DNA from: Gracilaria vermiculophylla
Taxonomy: Eukaryota; Rhodophyta; Florideophyceae; Gracilariales; Gracilariaceae
Assembly (NCBI GenBank): GCA_019155205.2
Contig: JAHNZQ020000181.1
Coordinates: 2,847,456-2,911,455, forward strand
Direction: 5' to 3'
Length of the DNA stretch: 64,000 nt
In this document: piece by piece, positions 23,347-35,599 of the stretch
Position numbering within the stretch: the first letter of the stretch is position 1
Layout of the letters: every line of letters begins with the position of its first letter
Program-made: the position numbers and the translations under genes
Notes under the pieces: model-generated
Database searches by the model: none
Seen by the model: only the letters and a program-made list of their open reading frames with translations
Told to the model about the DNA's origin: nothing

Positions 23347-24509
23347 ATGATCGGAACCCAACTGTGGAATTCTTCTTTAAGTGGATTCGGAAGGGAAAGC
23401 AAATCACCCTCGACCTTTTCCTATATGCACCCCTCAGAGCCCTCTATGGAAACCCCATTACTAGACCCTCAAGCAAATGGCCCCATTGGTGGGTACAGCA
23501 TGCGCAGCGCTCCTCAGGAACTGGCCATCAGACTGGAGGACCCCGAAAGTCTCCTTAAGAGTTCTGGCTCTTCTGTGGAGCGTTTCTGGAATCACCTTAG
23601 GAAATTGCATGACCTGAAGTAAGCGAAAACCCCGGATTACTTCTAGAGAATGCCAATGTGGAAGTTAAAGAACCGCTCACAGCATCACATCCGCCACCTC
23701 AGGAGCTGCAGGTACGAGAACACCAGGAGTCTAACTCTCGCTTGGAGTCACCGGCCCCTTTCCTTACGGATTGGCTCTCATATGAGCTGGTCAAAATACT
23801 TCCTGCAGGTGTTGAGAAATATTTCGGAGCGCGCCGCCATGTCCTTGTGAGGGAACGCACAACGGAGAGTGCTCACTGAGCTTTGGATGCATTGCTGGAT
23901 TCGGACCCCTTCCTAGAGGTAATCTCAGATGTTCTACGTGCGGTGCGTTCCCAAACCGCGCAGCTGCTCACCGCAGCGGTATTTTTAAGTAGTTTTACGG
24001 TACAGGTGAGGCTCCCTCTATCAAAACCTAAGGTGACTGCCGGCGGAAAAGGACAGGATACTGACGCCCTTTACACTAGAGAAGGAAAGCATACTGCCGT
24101 AAGGGAGCGGCAGCACCTCAGGAATATTGCTACGACCCGTATGGATCTGTCGCCTTGTGGAGAAGGACAGGATACCAGTCACGAACTACTGCAGCCAAGA
24201 AGAGAAGGACAGGACACTCGTCGGGTGAATTGCCAAAGCGAGGGTATCCTCAGGCACCCAAAAAACCTACAGAAAAGACGTCGAAAGAATCGAAGGGAGA
24301 AAAGCAGAAAGCAAGACACCGAATTGGACAAAAGCTCAGACTCTGAATCAGTGAGCATCTCTAGCTCGAAAGACAGTATACCTCCTGAAGAGAAAAGTAG
24401 AAGGGTCAGGAAGTTCGTCACGCTTAACGACTTCTTCGCCAAAGTGGTGAATTGTGACACCTACTGGTTGAATAATCGCTCCACTCTTTATGACTTGTCT
24501 GTCACATAA
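23347..24509 (+). pseudogene. gag of gypsy-B, 5' part
   Basis: Frames at 23347-23622, 23658-23879 and 23883-24509 line up with the gypsy-A gag. The last one (208 codons) is open and contains the repeated G-Q-D-T motif, a basic KRRRKNRREKSRKQ tract and a Ser/Asp-rich region. It shows that the TAG of gypsy-A at 3006 replaced a sense codon. The capsid part is cut by the solo LTR at 24586. Confidence 0.65.
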
Positions 24510-24585
24510 CGACTCAGCAAGATCCAGCGCCGCATGGATATTCAAATGAAAAAGCACTCCTTCTCAGGCGAACACTTCATCTCGG

Positions 24586-25415
24586 TGTCGTGCAACGCAA
24601 AGGAGCGGATGCAGCCACGAAGACGTTCGGGATCTTCCTCCTTGGAGGGCAGCCAGCGAACAGAGCGCTCTCAAGGCTGACACGACGAAGTCGGGTGTAA
24701 GACCGAGGTCAACCGTCACGACGGGCGTAGAGAGCGGAAAGATTAGCGATCCACGAGTGTGTGTGTGTGGGTCCCCGAGAGGATGGCGGATCCACGAGAG
24801 TGGTGCGACGACCCTCGAATGCAGGCCAGCGATGGCGCGTACACGGGACGACAACAACCAACAAAACAACAAACCCAAAGAGGGGGGAGCGGGGCCACGG
24901 AAGTGGGTAGCGACCAACGGCAACCCTGCGGGGAAAAGGGGGCGGCGGTCGCGAGACCGACGGTATAGGAGAAAAGGGGCGACAACGGAGAAAATATCCC
25001 AATACTGGGGCGAGCACACGGCAGTGGTATGATAATATAGAAACACGCCTGCGGCGGTGAAGCTCCTGTTGTTACAGGGGGATGAAAGATCCATACGTGA
25101 CGCGGCCACACCTCCTTGGAGTGTGGTAGCACGCGGGAGCGGTAGCGCTCAGAGCCAGAAACCCGTGTTGGGGGTCGTACCCTGCTTGAGGAAGTTTACT
25201 GAGTGTCAAGGCGAAATCGCCAAGCCACTATATACTGTAGACTGTTGCAGTAAACTACTAATCTTCCTACAAAAATAGTAAATAAAATATAGAAAGTACC
25301 AGCAGTGCTGTGCCAACCTCCACGTGTAGTGCGCGTCAACCCTCGATGAAGTGCACAATTAAATAAACCAAAAAGACACCTGAGAGGGCCCAATTCCAAG
25401 GAGGGTTGTACTACA
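24586..25415. mobile_element. Solo LTR (830 bp) inserted in gypsy-B gag
   Basis: It starts TGTCGTGCAAC and ends TTGTACTACA, forming a short imperfect terminal inverted repeat with TG...CA ends, and is flanked by a perfect 5-bp duplication, CTCGG, at 24581-24585 and 25416-25420. The intact gypsy-A sequence at about 3190-3215 shows the empty site. It encodes nothing recognisable, is GC-rich to about 25150, and has a CTATATACTG TATA-like site near 25229 and AATAAAATA near 25281. These features fit a solo LTR left by recombination between LTRs of a family not otherwise seen here. Orientation is not certain; the TATA and poly(A)-like sites suggest plus. Confidence 0.85.
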
Positions 25416-26030
25416 CTCGGTGTTGAAGTTTCTAACACGCTTCCGTTCGGCGTGTAATACCAATGTTTTCTATGAGGGGCCCGCCGTTTGGTGCTTTCAG
25501 TTTTACCTTACATTTCAAGCGCATTCGCTGGTGCAGCCACGCCTAATGGAAGAGAGCACCATTTTGGATGATCCTGGAACGGAGATTTTGACGACGCAGC
25601 AGGAGGTGTTGAATTTCCTCTTCAAAAGGTAGGCAGTGGACGAGGTGATAGCCGAAGCTGTCACTGAAATCACCCCCTGTAAACACGGTACGGGAATGAC
25701 TGAGACGGATTTCTCACAGAAGTTGTGGACAAAGGCCCTTATGGTGTGGAAATTTGTACTCCTAACGGTGGCTTAAGTCGATATTTTTCGAGAGGCTCCT
25801 TCCCTCGATCCGTGCCAGGGGGCGTAATATCTTGAAAACGCACCCAAAGACCACCTATACGGAGCTAACGCGTTTCGCGGAATCCCATGGGGATACTTTC
25901 CGTGCTGCGCGCTGCACATACGCTCCAATTTCGGAAAAACGAATGGCCTTAAAGACTGGTCGGGGAACGGCCCTGAAGTTGGATTCCAGCACCTCAGGGG
26001 AGGTCAACGAGTTCACGCTCTAAAGAGAGC
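25416..26030 (+). pseudogene. gag of gypsy-B, capsid part after the solo LTR
   Basis: Resumes with LKFLTRFRSAC and FYLTFQAHSLVQPRL, matching gypsy-A at about 3205-3330. Frames 25420-25632 and 25832-26023 are separated by stops. Confidence 0.65.
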
Positions 26031-26692
26031 AACAGACCATTGCTTTTACATACGCTTTATCTCAGAGAGTACCGTCTATGACGGGGACACCATCCTCTCC
26101 TACCTCATACACGTCCGCAAGATCTTCCAAGAGTGTCCAATTTGCAAACCCTCAGAGCTACCCACCGCTTTGCAGGATTTGAATTTTTCGAGAGCCAGTA
26201 CACTGTAATAGTGTCACCCCGGCAATGAGAACGACCATCTTGTAGGAACTGGAGAAGAACTATTAGGGCCTCATGGACACACCAACGGAGTGCGTAAGTT
26301 ATCGAACCGCGTGTCACCCTTCTTGCTCCCCTTAAGGAAACTACGGTTACCGTTTTCTAGTCGGAATGTAGCCTTTCCCGCTGGCACATGCACTACCAGA
26401 GCAAGAGCGGGCACCCAAACCGGTTGGAACTCCGGAGAACACGGCGCATATCGACGCGCAACTGCACCAGCCATCCCCTAATGGAACTCAGACCCCCTCC
26501 AACCAGTATAACCCTCAGGGTCACGCGTAGAGGCTCGCTGGCCTCCATACCTTCGAGCATTGGCCCGACGGAGGGCGCCTTTGGGAAATGTGGAGAAGCC
26601 ATGTGCACGGTCGACGCAGAATCGGCGGGCCCCCCAATTACTTTAGACACATTCAACACCTTTGAGAATCACAATGTTTATGCTTCTATAGG

Positions 26693-26840
26693 ATGTTCTA
26701 CACTCGCCTCCATAACGATGCGCGTCATCCTCGACACCGGAGCTGGCCCCAACCTAGTGCACGTTGACGTGCTTCTGTGGTCTGCTCCCGGCTCCTTCAG
26801 GACTCTCGAGCTCCCTACAGTGCGAGAGGCGTCGCGTTGA
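26693..26840 (+). pseudogene. Protease region of gypsy-B with intact D-T-G
   Basis: At about 26721-26760 the frame reads MRVILDTGAGPNLVHVDVLL, a retropepsin active site with catalytic Asp. A stop at 26838-26840 ends the frame; downstream pieces continue in other frames to about 27010. Confidence 0.7.
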
Positions 26841-27675
26841 GCATTGAATATCCTCGGAGCATTGCCCTTGTATCTCCGGCTGGGATCTCTAAAGGTGAAA
26901 ATGTGGTTCCTGGTGGCGACCAACGTGGCAGCAGAATGTATATTGGGCGCTTTCTTTGTGGTTCGGTATGTACGATCAATATACCAACGCCTGTGGAAGG
27001 TGACGTTCCATAACGCCGCTCTTGTAGCTATCGTGTCTGCACCTCCGGAACAGGACGCCGATGCGCATCAAACGGGTGATCTTCCAAGGGAGACGCAGTC
27101 GAAAAAGCGCCGCGGGGATAAGAGTATCGAAATTTCCCGCGAGGAGTCAGGCCGAAGTTTAGGTGCCGACCTCTGCATCGGGCCTTTCATTCATACAGGG
27201 GAATCCACATCTGACGACGAAGCAGCATTCCATGATGGCGAATGGCATTATGGAAATAGTGCAGAATAATCCCTTCGGATTCATGCTTTCCAACCTGAAG
27301 AAACCGCCGTTACGGCTCCAAAAAAGATCTGTCATCAGATTGGCACTATGCACCACTGCTGGATTGGCTGATCTTTCTCGTACGAAGTACTTTGTCTAAC
27401 GCAACGCAATCTCCGCCATCGAGGCTGTTGCGGCATAAACGGCTCCAGAGAAAGAGAAGCCTGCCACTTGGCAGGAGAAGCTCCAGATTGACGCAAAATT
27501 CGAATATTATTGCCGTAGAATATTGTAAATGCTATCCGCTTTTGAGAACATGTGGTCTGGTCGTATGGGTCAGATGAGCCTGGCCAAGCACCGGATCCAG
27601 CTCACACCTCATGTAAAACCGGTACAATAACTTCCCAGAAGAGCCAGAAATCTCGCGCGTGAATTCGAACGAAAT

Positions 27676-28166
27676 TTGGTCCAGCGGATTTTGCATAAGG
27701 GCGTTATCGAGCCCTTCAATTCCGAATGGGCCTCCAAGGTGGTCCTTGTGGAAAAGAAAGATGGCTCCTCAAGGTTCTGCATTGACGTCAGACACCTCAA
27801 AGAGGTGAAGGTAGGCGATCGTCCGTTTTCTCCACGCTGGACGCCAACGGCGGCTACTGGAGAATTGAGATGGATGGATCCGATAAGAATAAGGAAACGC
27901 TCATTTCCCACTTTGTTATTTCCATATTCCTAAGGATGCAATTTGGATTGAAGAATGCACCCGCTACGTTCCAACGCGCGGTGGACATACTTCTGTCAAA
28001 GGTAAAGTGGAAGTACTCCCTGGTATATATCGATGATGTCATTATATACTCCTACAGTGTGGAGGAGCACTTCATGCATATGAACCAAGTGCTCCAACTC
28101 CTGAGGGATGCTGGACTCACCTTGAAGCGGGGGAAGTGTTTTTTTTTCAAGTCCACAGTGAATTAG
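27676..28166 (+). pseudogene. Reverse transcriptase of gypsy-B, Y-I-D-D intact
   Basis: Fingers and palm: GVIEPFNSEWASKVVLVEKK, FCIDVRHLKEV (27676-27850), then in a shifted frame FGLKNAPATFQRAVDILLSK and LVYIDDVIIYS, with the catalytic box at 28026-28037. Stop at 28164-28166 and a frameshift make it non-functional. Confidence 0.8.
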
Positions 28167-28224
28167 CTGGGGCATGTTGTGGTCCCGGATCACATATAGG
28201 TTCCCAAAAAGATTCTGGACACCA

Positions 28225-28810
28225 TCAAGGAAGCTCAGCCTCCCAGAAACCAGCGAAGATTCGCTCTTTCCTGGGGTTGTACAATGTCTTTCGGAGATTT
28301 TCGCCGAATTTCTCCCGCCTTGGGGCGCCGTTAAATCGCCTTTTGGAGAAAGTGAAATCGACGCAGTTGGCTCTCCTGACGGACGAATAGTTGGCTTTCC
28401 TGGGGGACGAGGAGTTCGAAGCCTTTACCGCCTTGAAGAAGAGACTAATATATCCACCCACCGATCTTGGTACTCCCGAAGCGGAATGGCCGAATGGTGA
28501 TGGATGCGGACGTCTGTAAATACCAGGTCACTTATGCCTTTCTATAAAAACAACCTGAATGTGGACTTCAACCTATGGGGTACTGGAGTCGCAGCCATTC
28601 ACCAACGGAATGGAATTATTCTACCTCAGAGCGCAAATGTGTCGTCATCGTATGAGCGATATTGCTTTTACGCCCGTCCCTGAAAGACGCGCGTTGCACC
28701 TGAAGGACGGGCCACGCACCATTGAAATGGATACTGTCCTTGACGGATGCTTCCGGTCGAATGGAGAGGTGGAGTCTTCGCCTTTCGGAGCTCGAACTTG
28801 ACATCGTTCA
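28225..28810 (+). pseudogene. RT connection and RNase H of gypsy-B
   Basis: Pieces match gypsy-A at 7430-7930: RSFLGLYNVFRRFSPNFSRL, PLNRLLEKV, then damaged RNase H (frames around 28470-28800). Several stops. Confidence 0.55.
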
Positions 28811-29089
28811 GCGTCCTTGAACAAGAAACTAGGCGATGGTAGCAATGTCATGAATATCTACCGAAATAGAAGACAAAACAAGTTTGTAAGGCAAAAGTAC
28901 GAGTCTTATTATCGAGAACGCTGATAAAGAAAAAGAATCCGAAATAGAACGTTTGTAATGCTGTGAACCTGGATGCAAGTTTGGTGGGCTCCATGAGGGG
29001 ATGACCCTTGTCTAGGAGGGGAAAGAACTTCTCCCCATCACCATAGCGGAGTTCCTGAAGGAGCAGAGTACGCACACATACTGCAAGGA

Positions 29090-30060
29090 ATGCCTTGCTA
29101 CCGTGGGGAGTCAAACATCGTCATTCGATGTCCACTGAGAGGGCGTACTTGTACACATAATTCCCTTGAACTGTACTCTCCAAAAGGTGGTCCCGACGAG
29201 TCTACGAGCGAGGATGCTGTATCTCTCGCACCACCCTTGCCTTGCCGGGCACCCCGATGGATCGCGCATGTATTTAATCATGAGGAGGGAGTTTTATTGG
29301 CTGCACATGGCTTAGGGCGACTTCCGAACGGTGGCGGACTGTTGTTTCTGTGCCACCGCTTGGGAAAGTATCCGCAGACACCGGACGCCGCTCACACCGT
29401 TCCATTCTTCACGACCTTTGGAGTTCGTGGCCATGGAAGTTTTGGGCCCTCTCCGCAAGTCGCAGAAACGGTACTGGTTTATCTTCGTGATAATTGATCC
29501 GTTCTCGAAGATCACGCGTGCCTTTCCCCTCCGCAACACCCTTGCAGCAGTAGTTCCGGGCACGTTTCTGGAGATTTGGGTTTTTCCATATGGGATCCCG
29601 TTGAATCTCTTTACGGAAAACGGACCCCAGTTCGCGTCGAAGGTATTCAATGCCACATCCGGAATGCTGGGGATGAAGCAGTTGTTTACCACTGCATATC
29701 ACCCCCAGATCGACTGGCGGAGAGATTTAACAAAACCATCGCCTCAAGGTTGAAACACTACGTCACAGATCACCATAAGGATTGGGACGAATACTTGAGC
29801 CCGATCACGTATGCATACAACCTGCTAGTGCACCGCACCACGGGCACTGCTCCTTTCAATCTGGTGCTCTCGCGCATTCCGTCTTCTGCCGTCAATGTGG
29901 CACCCACCACGACGCACGCGGCGAATTAGCCACAGGTACAAACAGAGGCTCAAGGAAAGCGCTCGATATTAAGACGCTATGAGGACGCACTCTTCCTCGA
30001 AAAAAAGAAACTCAACGCCTCGTAGAGAAGATATGAACCAGATTTCGACCGCAAGCTCAA
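29090..30060 (+). pseudogene. Integrase of gypsy-B, catalytic Asp residues lost
   Basis: The frame 29331-29753 contains the core with VAMEVLGPLRKSQKRYW and LFTENGPQFASKVF. The family has Asp in both places (V-A-M-D and T-D-N-G), so both are Glu here. The third catalytic residue, Glu in AERFNKTIASRLKHYV, is present in a shifted frame (29576-29929), followed by the C-terminal part TYAYNLLVHRTTGTAPFNLV. Frameshifts split the gene. Confidence 0.75.
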
Positions 30061-30166
30061 AAAAGGTCCTCACCGGAAGAAAGGCGACGATTTTTTCCTT
30101 GACAAACCTGGCGAGACATCCGATAAACCACCGGACGTTACGCGCAAGGTAGCGCCGAACACCTTA

Positions 30167-30536
30167 GTGCCTTTCAAAGTCCTGGACTTCTACACGGACA
30201 CTGTGGCTATCGAAGTAAACGGGCCACGAGAAGTTATCTTCCGTGATTGGGGGACAAAGATCCCGACGCGTAGCCTTTCAGAAATGCTTGATACCCAACT
30301 TAAGGGAACAAACGCGGAATTTCCTCCTCCGACCACCTCAGGAGCGACGACACCGATGGATACTGAAAATTCCATTATAGCTCTCGGTGAATCATTGATG
30401 GAAGCTCCATACGCCATCATGACCCCTCAGGGTGTTATCTTTTATACGGTGGACCATATCGTCTCTAGCCGGCGAACCCCTGCAGAGATACTGTACCGCG
30501 TCCGCTGGTAAGGGTACACCTCAAAAGATGACAGGT
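30167..30536 (+). pseudogene. Integrase tail and chromodomain of gypsy-B
   Basis: The frame 30167-30511 has the integrase tail (RSLSEMLDTQLKG), a Thr/Pro linker and the chromodomain start TVDHIVSSRRTPAEILYRVRW, which ends at a TAA; the next residues GYTSKDDR follow after the stop. Confidence 0.65.
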
Positions 30537-31810
30537 AATAATCTGTGGGATACATATTGGAGAATTTCGTCAGGAGATACCACGCCAATATGGAGCGGAA
30601 ACATATTTCCGCATAGGCGTTTTTCTTTGGAAAACGGGAACGGGGACCCATACTGGAGTGCATTTTCGTTCTCCGCAATCTATCCCTTACCTGGACATTT
30701 CTCTTTCGCCTCCAGGCCGCCATTTCCCGCTTTTCAGACGCTCCTGCGGCAGCACTTCCTGTCGCTGGGCGCTCGGGCATGGCCCATTTGTGTTGCAACT
30801 ACCATTTAGGGAGCTTCTGCTCCACCTCAAGGATTTTTTACTCTGTCGCTACGTAAGATAACTCCCATCGCTGGGGTTTCTCTTCTATAAGTTGCCAAGT
30901 CGCGTCCCATACTCCGCACCCAGGCGAGCCTTTTCTGCGAGAGATTGGCTCTCCATGGAATCCTTCAGGCTCTCCTTCGTGGTATCCATCGAGGCTCGGT
31001 CTACCTGCGCCTTGTGCAGCTTGAGGGCCCAGTCACTAGTCGCGCCAGGGCCTGCACAGGAGAGGCAGGCGCAGGGCAACCCGTCACCAAATACGCCTGC
31101 ATCAACTCCTGAACGGCAGTATCAAGAGCCTCAGAAAACGACCCGCCCGGAGATCCTCCAGAAGCCAAAATCCCTGCTCGCGGCATAACAGCGTCCATAG
31201 AAGGAGTCGTGGACGGCAGACCAGTCGGAACGGAAGGCTCCCGAGTGGATGCAGCCGGCACGTCCGTAAATGACAGCAAGGAAAAGGGCGGAGCGTTGCA
31301 CCGGAGGAGATGTGATGCACCATAGGATCGGACGAAGACGTAGGAGCCTGGGTTGGAGAAGTCGTCCGGAAGGTGGACGTAGTCAGAAGAGCAAAGACCA
31401 ATTTCGGGGTAGCACTTGAGGGGTAGGGAGAAACACCACCTGAAAAGAGACCCGTTATTATACACCCGTCGGAGGAAAGAGCCGTGTCAGGACGCCGTCG
31501 AGGAGTACGCGGAGAGGACGGGTATGGAGATGTAAGAGAGAGAATGAGCGCCATAGCGGGGAGTGAGCTCCTACCAAACGGAGAACGACAACAGGACAAA
31601 ATAAAGAAAAACGGTATGAGTGAGTTATCTCCAATGAAGGTGAACGAGCGGATGCGACGGCTCGGGCATTTCCCGAAAGTGATCCTCGAGGAAATCGGAA
31701 TGCCGGGCGCTCGAGCATCAGCGTCGCACCCCAAGCAGCTGTTTCGAGTTTATGTCGAGAAGAGCTAAGGTCCCAATACCGCCTCAATGGAGATGTAAGA
31801 GCCCATGGTC
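30537..31810. other. About 1.27 kb insertion in gypsy-B, unidentified
   Basis: Gypsy-A runs straight from its chromodomain to its tail (9670-9760), whereas gypsy-B has an extra block between DDR at about 30535 and sequence matching the gypsy-A tail from about 31811. A GGTA at both junctions could be a 4-bp duplication. I found no clear TG...CA ends, inverted repeats or recognised protein. Overlapping long frames on the minus strand (to 210 codons) look like chance frames in GC-rich DNA. Confidence 0.5.
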
Positions 31811-31974
31811 GGTACGCCACGCGTACACGGGGGAAAACGGAGGAAATTACAGGAGGAGAGAATCTGTCACATCGCCGGAGGCCATTCTGATATCAAATCC
31901 GTCTGGAACCGCTCAAGGACCGAACTATGGAAAGATGCACCTCAAACACGGGGTGAAATTCAAGAAAAATGGAA

Positions 31975-32527
31975 TATAGTACAGTAGATTCTGAGGTGAT
32001 ATTTTCATGTGGCTTTTTGACGGAATATTCCCAAGGAAGGTTCTTATTTTATTAACTAAGCCGTGTGGTGCTTTATTCGGCCCACGTATGCTACAGTAGT
32101 CCTGAGAAACGATAGAATTTAGATAGATTAGATTTAATTGGTACAGGTAATTATTACAGTTGTGAAACCTGTCGAGGCGGGCTCCCGGCACAGTACTTCG
32201 TCTACCGGTCAAGGTCCACCTCTGAGAAGAAAACCATGCACCGATGAGTCTACGTCTATTTTTCCGGTTGGAGACTCTCGTCGAATGTCCTTAGGTTTCT
32301 AAGCCGCCGATCCCCAGTTCGCCTCGTAGCAGCGCATGTAGAAGCATTGTCCGCCGAGTGAATCCCCTCCTTTGCTTGGTGTTTGCGGATCCCCTTTCGG
32401 GATTTCTCCGGCTCGTGACAGCGATTATCGGAGACCGGTTTTTAGGAAATCGCGCCTTCGGAGTCCCCAAAAACTTCTATCGGACGTTGTGCACTATCAC
32501 CCCTAAAGAAGAAGTGATGATATCGCA
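31975..32527 (+). repeat. 3' LTR of gypsy-B
   Basis: Starts TATAGTACAGTAGATTC, with TG changed to TA, right after a purine-rich CAAGAAAAATGGAA that may be the polypurine tract. Ends ATATCGCA. 553 bp. Confidence 0.8.
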
Positions 32528-32532
32528 CCAAG

Positions 32533-33400
32533 AGAGGGTAGTCTTTGCGTCCCCTCGACTCTCTTTTGAACAAAGTCAGGATCGACTCTATGGTCTGGTG
32601 CCGACGAGTCTAATATAGATGGTTCCTCCGCAGCGCATCTCCGAGAAGGATTTGACGGGAGTTCTGCGTTCGCGTGGGCATTTGCTTTGCCTACCGTAGA
32701 CGTTTTTACCTCCGCCACATTTGTTTACGTCGACAATGCAAGAAAGGCAGCTTTTAGTTTGTCTAGGCGTGTGTTTTATGGCGACGGCAGGCTGCCAAAC
32801 GAACAGAGCGATTAGACACTAAGAATTTATCCCCCACTTAGACGTAGTTACGGAAGACAATGAATCTATCTTTGGGGGGGTATAATCTCTAGGCTACGCT
32901 AGACTCATGGGGAAATATTTAGAGAGAGTAAACCCGTTCTAAAGAGCCAGTTGATTTCCTTTCACGTATTAGAAGTCTTCATGGCGGCAAAACTGCTGCC
33001 GTAAGATGGCATGCCGTCTTGTCTGAGGGATAAGAAGAGTTGATGACAAGTGAATATTTGTAGGCCATAGACAGGAGAGGAAAAGGAAAACATTTGAATA
33101 GCAAGGATCCAGGGATACCCAATCATGAAGCAGAAGATCGTTGTTGCTGTTGGTGCACACCACGAGTATGTCGGTTTGCATCAGTATGTCAAAAAATGGA
33201 CTGTCAGCCACGGGCGAGAGTTCGTGGCGATTCTCCTCTTCTGGGTTGTCGTAATTATTTTGGACAAGATCAATGGAGGATATCAAACAGGTGTATTTAC
33301 GCCGTGGAAGGGCATCAACATGAAGCTTGGGCGCGACATAAGCGAGCGCCACAGACTCCCGCATAGAGGTCACCAGCTGGGTAAGTCATTGATTTTACAT
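32533..33400. other. No recognised gene
   Basis: About 0.9 kb between gypsy-B and the next relic; no supported coding content. Confidence 0.4.
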
Positions 33401-35470
33401 CTAGATGTAGTCATCCACAGATGGACAAAAGGATGCCGTGGCTTCAGGTTCCAGGGCCACCGTTGGTGAGGCTTTCAACAACACGAGCTGGAATGGTGAC
33501 ACCCAGGTAGTCCGGTTACCATGCATGTTTTGCACAAAAGTCAAAACGTTTATATAAATATCCCATGTCTTTGCGCTATGAACAGCGTCACCCCGGAGAG
33601 AATGTAACATTATCTGGTTTACCTATTCGACTTGTGTATTAAAATGGAGATGGTATTCAGCGATAAACAGGGGCTCAAATTCCAAGATGCTACAAACATC
33701 TTGAAATATCTTGGGTGCACAATGACTTCCAATATCTGAGAAATAATCCAATGGGGAACCATACTCAAAAATGCAGAGTGCACCTAACGCATTTGCCCGT
33801 GTGAAGGCCTTACTCCTGCGAAAAAGAGATTCCAAACCGTTTCGAAAATCGATCCGTGATAAGTCTGAAGAAGTTTTTGTCTCTATGAGTAGTGATGGGT
33901 GGTCCAAGAATATCTATCGCTACGAACGCAAATGTCGCTTTTGCTGGAAAGCAAGAGAGTTTCGTTGTATTTCTCAAAATTATCAAACGATTTTCGTCGT
34001 ACTCCGGACATAATCGTACAGTCGGGAAGCAATCCAATTCCACTGCATACAAATAGAAATCTCGCATAAAGGTTAGGTAGAGCTTCCTACTACCGGCAAA
34101 ACAGCGAATCTGCGCGTCGTGCAAGATTTAAAAACATGCATTTGCAGGAAGTGAGAAATTTCTAATTGTGCACTTTTCTAGAAGTTGGGACAAGCTATCT
34201 GACAACCTTCACTCCTAAAATGAGAGGCTCCCAATCGTTCAAAGTAGCGCGTATCTCCGTGCAGAACAAGTCAGCGAATTGTTCTCGGATCATCTTATCC
34301 GGATGAAGTGGTACAAAAGTGTATGGCATAGGTTTCTCATTCGCATTATTATTGCCTGCGGCGAGCATGTGGTCAATCTCAGCATCAAAGCCCCAGTAAT
34401 CTTGGTTTTCATCTCCACCGAGTCCAATGCTTCCGAGTCGGGTATCTCCACCGTGAGTCTCGGGATGTTATCATCCTTTACCGTAAGTGCTTCCCCGTCT
34501 GTAGGCGGGCGCCAAGTGCGTTGGCCTGGTTGATCATGGCACCCTTTGTCTAGACGAGTTGGATGTAGTATTCTGCTAAGCAGAGCCTTTATAGCATGAG
34601 AGGGCTTAAAAGATTGGATATATTCACCAACCCCCACAAATAGAAGTGATCAGTGTAAACGCTGGAAAAAATCATCAAGAGATATAGGCGAAGAGTAGAC
34701 AGTGCGCATAGGACCGTTGGGCATTTTTTCTACAAAATTCATTGCTTACGTTTGTGCTCATTACGCAAGCTCAGCAATACCCAATTGGTTTCCGTGCTCC
34801 TTTTATTGTGATTTGAAAGCGTGCACATGTAACCGTCTTGATAGTCACTCGGTTTGGTGTGTGCGGAACACTGTAAGCCTGGTTTAAGCAAAGTGAGTAA
34901 TGATTCTGAGATAAAAGCCCCCATGAAATTTTGAAAAGCATTCATTTGCGCAGATATAAAAGGGTCCAGCATGGTCGGCTTAAATTTCCGCAACAGCGAG
35001 TTTAAAGGCCAGGAAATATCCAAACATCAATGAATAAACCCAAGATAGACGTTGTCTAGTCTTAAGAAAAAACGCAACTCTGTTTCTGGTTTAGGAGTTA
35101 GCAATTAGAGGTTCTCCAATAACGATTTTTCGCGATATTCTTCACTTGAAAACCGTCCCGGACGGATTGAGTTCTAAAAGCACTTGATATTTTCTGTGAA
35201 CAATTCCCCTTTCTCCAGTTAGAGTTCAATACCATCATTTGAAAAAAGTGTCATAAACTCACTCACATGAGGTAAATGATCATGCCGAGTATTTAAGACA
35301 TCTGGGGAATAGTTCAGAAAGGGAAAAACGAAACCAGTCAACCACATGAATTGGCTCAAGAAGATGTCCACAGCATGCTGAAAAGTGCCCGAAGCACTAG
35401 TGAGCTCAATGAGCATACGTGTGAAGCGATAAGAACCATAGTGGCAGATGAACGTGGACCGGCTCTCCAT
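33401..35470 (-). pseudogene. Gypsy-D: decayed Ty3/gypsy pol (RT, RNase H, integrase)
   Basis: Reading down the minus strand: RT (35470-35219) with TFICHYGSYRFTRM and SASGTFQHAVDIFL but no Y-x-D-D; RNase H start (35023-34739) with WPLNSLLRKFKP and KPSDYQDGYM; connection (34637-34290); integrase core (34124-33623) with AFVAIDILGPPITTHRDKNF and PLDYFSDIGSHCAPKIFQ; integrase C-terminal part (33610-33401) with FVQNMHGNRTTWVSPFQLVL. Order and motifs are Ty3/gypsy. Each block is a separate short frame. No LTRs were found. Confidence 0.7.
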
Positions 35471-35599
35471 TTCTTTCCGATCAAGGACTTAATAATATTA
35501 TCAATTACCGTGATATGCCGTAAATATGGTGGTGTTCCCAAGGGAGTCATTGCACTCGTTCCTTCAAAGAATAACATACCCATCGCGTACCATCACAGC

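Larger units (their letters stand above)
22718..32527 (+). mobile_element. Gypsy-B: second degenerate copy of the gypsy-A family
   Basis: LTRs at 22718-23269 and 31975-32527, with flanks CCCAG (22713-22717) and CCAAG (32528-32532) that look like a 5-bp target duplication with one change. The internal region aligns with gypsy-A through gag, protease, RT, RNase H, integrase and chromodomain. Two extra blocks are absent from gypsy-A: an 830-bp solo LTR at 24586-25415 and about 1.27 kb at 30537-31810. Protease D-T-G and RT Y-I-D-D are kept, but frames are broken throughout and integrase has lost two catalytic Asp residues. Confidence 0.87.

Noticed and set aside
31001..31734. Overlapping long minus-strand frames (154 and 210 codons)
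   Set aside because: They overlap in different frames in GC-rich DNA inside an insertion, with no known domain and no gypsy-A counterpart.
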